A stretch of DNA of 6,831 bases. It comes from Chloroflexota bacterium (GTDB lineage Bacteria; Chloroflexota; Anaerolineae; Aggregatilineales; UBA2796). The notes below the pieces were generated by a model that ran no database searches, was not told the DNA's origin, and saw only the letters and a program-made list of their open reading frames with translations. Positions 6,453 to 6,831 of this stretch are shown in pieces (positions within the stretch are counted from its first letter, which is position 1; each line of letters opens with the position of its first letter). A program made the translations under genes and the position numbers. The stretch is from contig RFIM01000208.1 of assembly GCA_003695215.1 (NCBI GenBank), positions 1 to 6,831 of the forward strand, read 5' to 3'.

Positions 6453-6463
6453 GTGCTAGACTT
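6453..6463 (+). promoter_or_regulatory. Candidate extended -10 promoter, second copy of GTGCTAGACTT
   Basis: This is identical over 11 bases to 3199-3209 and lies in the 125-nt gap between the CHAT gene and the next gene, 72 nt before that ATG. TGC-TAGACT fits an extended -10. No clear -35 is seen (CTGTCT at 6433-6438 is a poor match). Confidence 0.35.
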
Positions 6464-6534
6464 GAGGGGTGACTTTTCGCGTCTCTAACGTAAGGTGAGT
6501 GGCAGGCGCGTGCGCTGCTGGAGGGTGTATCGCT

Positions 6535-6831
6535 ATGACGGATAAGCCGAGCGACGAGAAGGAGCGTCCACGCAGCAGCATTTTCGGTTCGCGCTCCGAC
6601 GATAAGAAAGATGATGAGAAAAAGCCTGAAGATCGTTCATCACCGTTCAGCGGCAGATCGACGAGCAGCACCTTTGGCAAACCAGGCATAGGCAGCAGTT
6701 TTGGTCGCGCAACGCCGATGCCGCCTAAACCTGGGACTAGCACTGGCAGTGTGCCTAAGCCGCCTGAGGCCAAACCTTTCGCCACACGCACTGCCGAAGT
6801 GCCTAAAGCCGAGGCCACACTTGCTGGGCCG
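6535..6831 (+). CDS. Protein with disordered N-terminus and SSxFG-like repeats (3' end missing)
   Basis: An ATG at 6535 with a strong GGAGGG (6520-6525) 9 nt upstream opens a frame that stays open to the right edge for 99 codons. The visible part is hydrophilic and low in complexity. Residues 1-34 are highly charged (Asp, Glu, Lys, Arg). Then come repeated serine-phenylalanine-glycine units: SSIFG (14-18), SSPFSG (35-40), SSTFG (44-48) and SSFG (54-57). A proline/lysine/alanine/threonine-rich tail follows (61-99). No signal peptide, membrane segment or enzymatic motif is visible, and I do not recognise the protein. Such N-termini often precede a folded or membrane-anchored domain, which would lie beyond the window. 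The start and strand are supported by the ribosome site and by the preceding candidate promoter. Confidence 0.75.
   Translation, partial: MTDKPSDEKERPRSSIFGSRSDDKKDDEKKPEDRSSPFSGRSTSSTFGKPGIGSSFGRATPMPPKPGTSTGSVPKPPEAKPFATRTAEVPKAEATLAGP

Noticed and set aside
6456..6818. Minus-strand open frame of 120 codons at the right end
   Set aside because: It is opposite the plus-strand gene that has a strong ribosome site. Its leucine, glycine and serine runs are the complement of the low-complexity coding sequence, and no family motif is visible.

Overview
The window is about 57-58% GC by eye and densely coded. It holds seven protein genes, two of them cut by the window edges, and no RNA gene, CRISPR array or insertion sequence that I can recognise. 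The best guess for the host is a member of the Chloroflexota (for example a Thermomicrobia- or Anaerolineae-like lineage). This guess rests on four things seen together: a bacterial coenzyme F420 cassette with a free-standing FbiB C-terminal nitroreductase, an R2-like ligand-binding oxidase, a CHAT protease-like protein with an effector-associated domain, and Shine-Dalgarno-led genes. It is an inference from gene content; no phylogenetic marker is present.

Left part (1-1949, minus strand): a two-gene unit. An R2-like ligand-binding oxidase (R2lox; di-metal Mn/Fe carboxylate protein) is followed after 5 nt by a serine hydrolase of the beta-lactamase/class C esterase family, which runs off the left edge. 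The R2lox start is best placed at the ATG at 1883, not at a TTG further upstream.

Centre (1961-5404, plus strand): a divergently oriented gene for an uncharacterised, ATP-grasp-like protein, then a tight F420 biosynthesis operon. The operon encodes a stand-alone FbiB-C-terminal-domain nitroreductase (predicted dehydro-F420-0 reductase), CofD/FbiA (phospho-lactyl/PEP transferase to Fo) and CofC/FbiD (guanylyltransferase). These genes overlap by 10 and 4 nt. Together they would activate a three-carbon phosphate as a GDP-linked intermediate (CofC), transfer it to the deazaflavin Fo (CofD) and reduce the dehydro product (nitroreductase). The Fo synthase and the glutamate ligase CofE are not in the window.

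Right part (5405-6831, plus strand): after a short intergenic region with a perfect 22-nt palindrome comes an EAD-CHAT caspase-like protein, probably a conflict/defence or programmed-death effector. Last is the start of a gene for a protein whose visible 99 residues are low-complexity, charged and rich in SSxFG-like repeats; it is cut by the right edge.

The items most worth a second look are the EAD-CHAT protein without a visible partner, the uncharacterised ATP-grasp-like protein next to the F420 genes, the intact R2lox cross-link residues, and a strong depletion of CCGG across the whole window (two sites in 6.8 kb).
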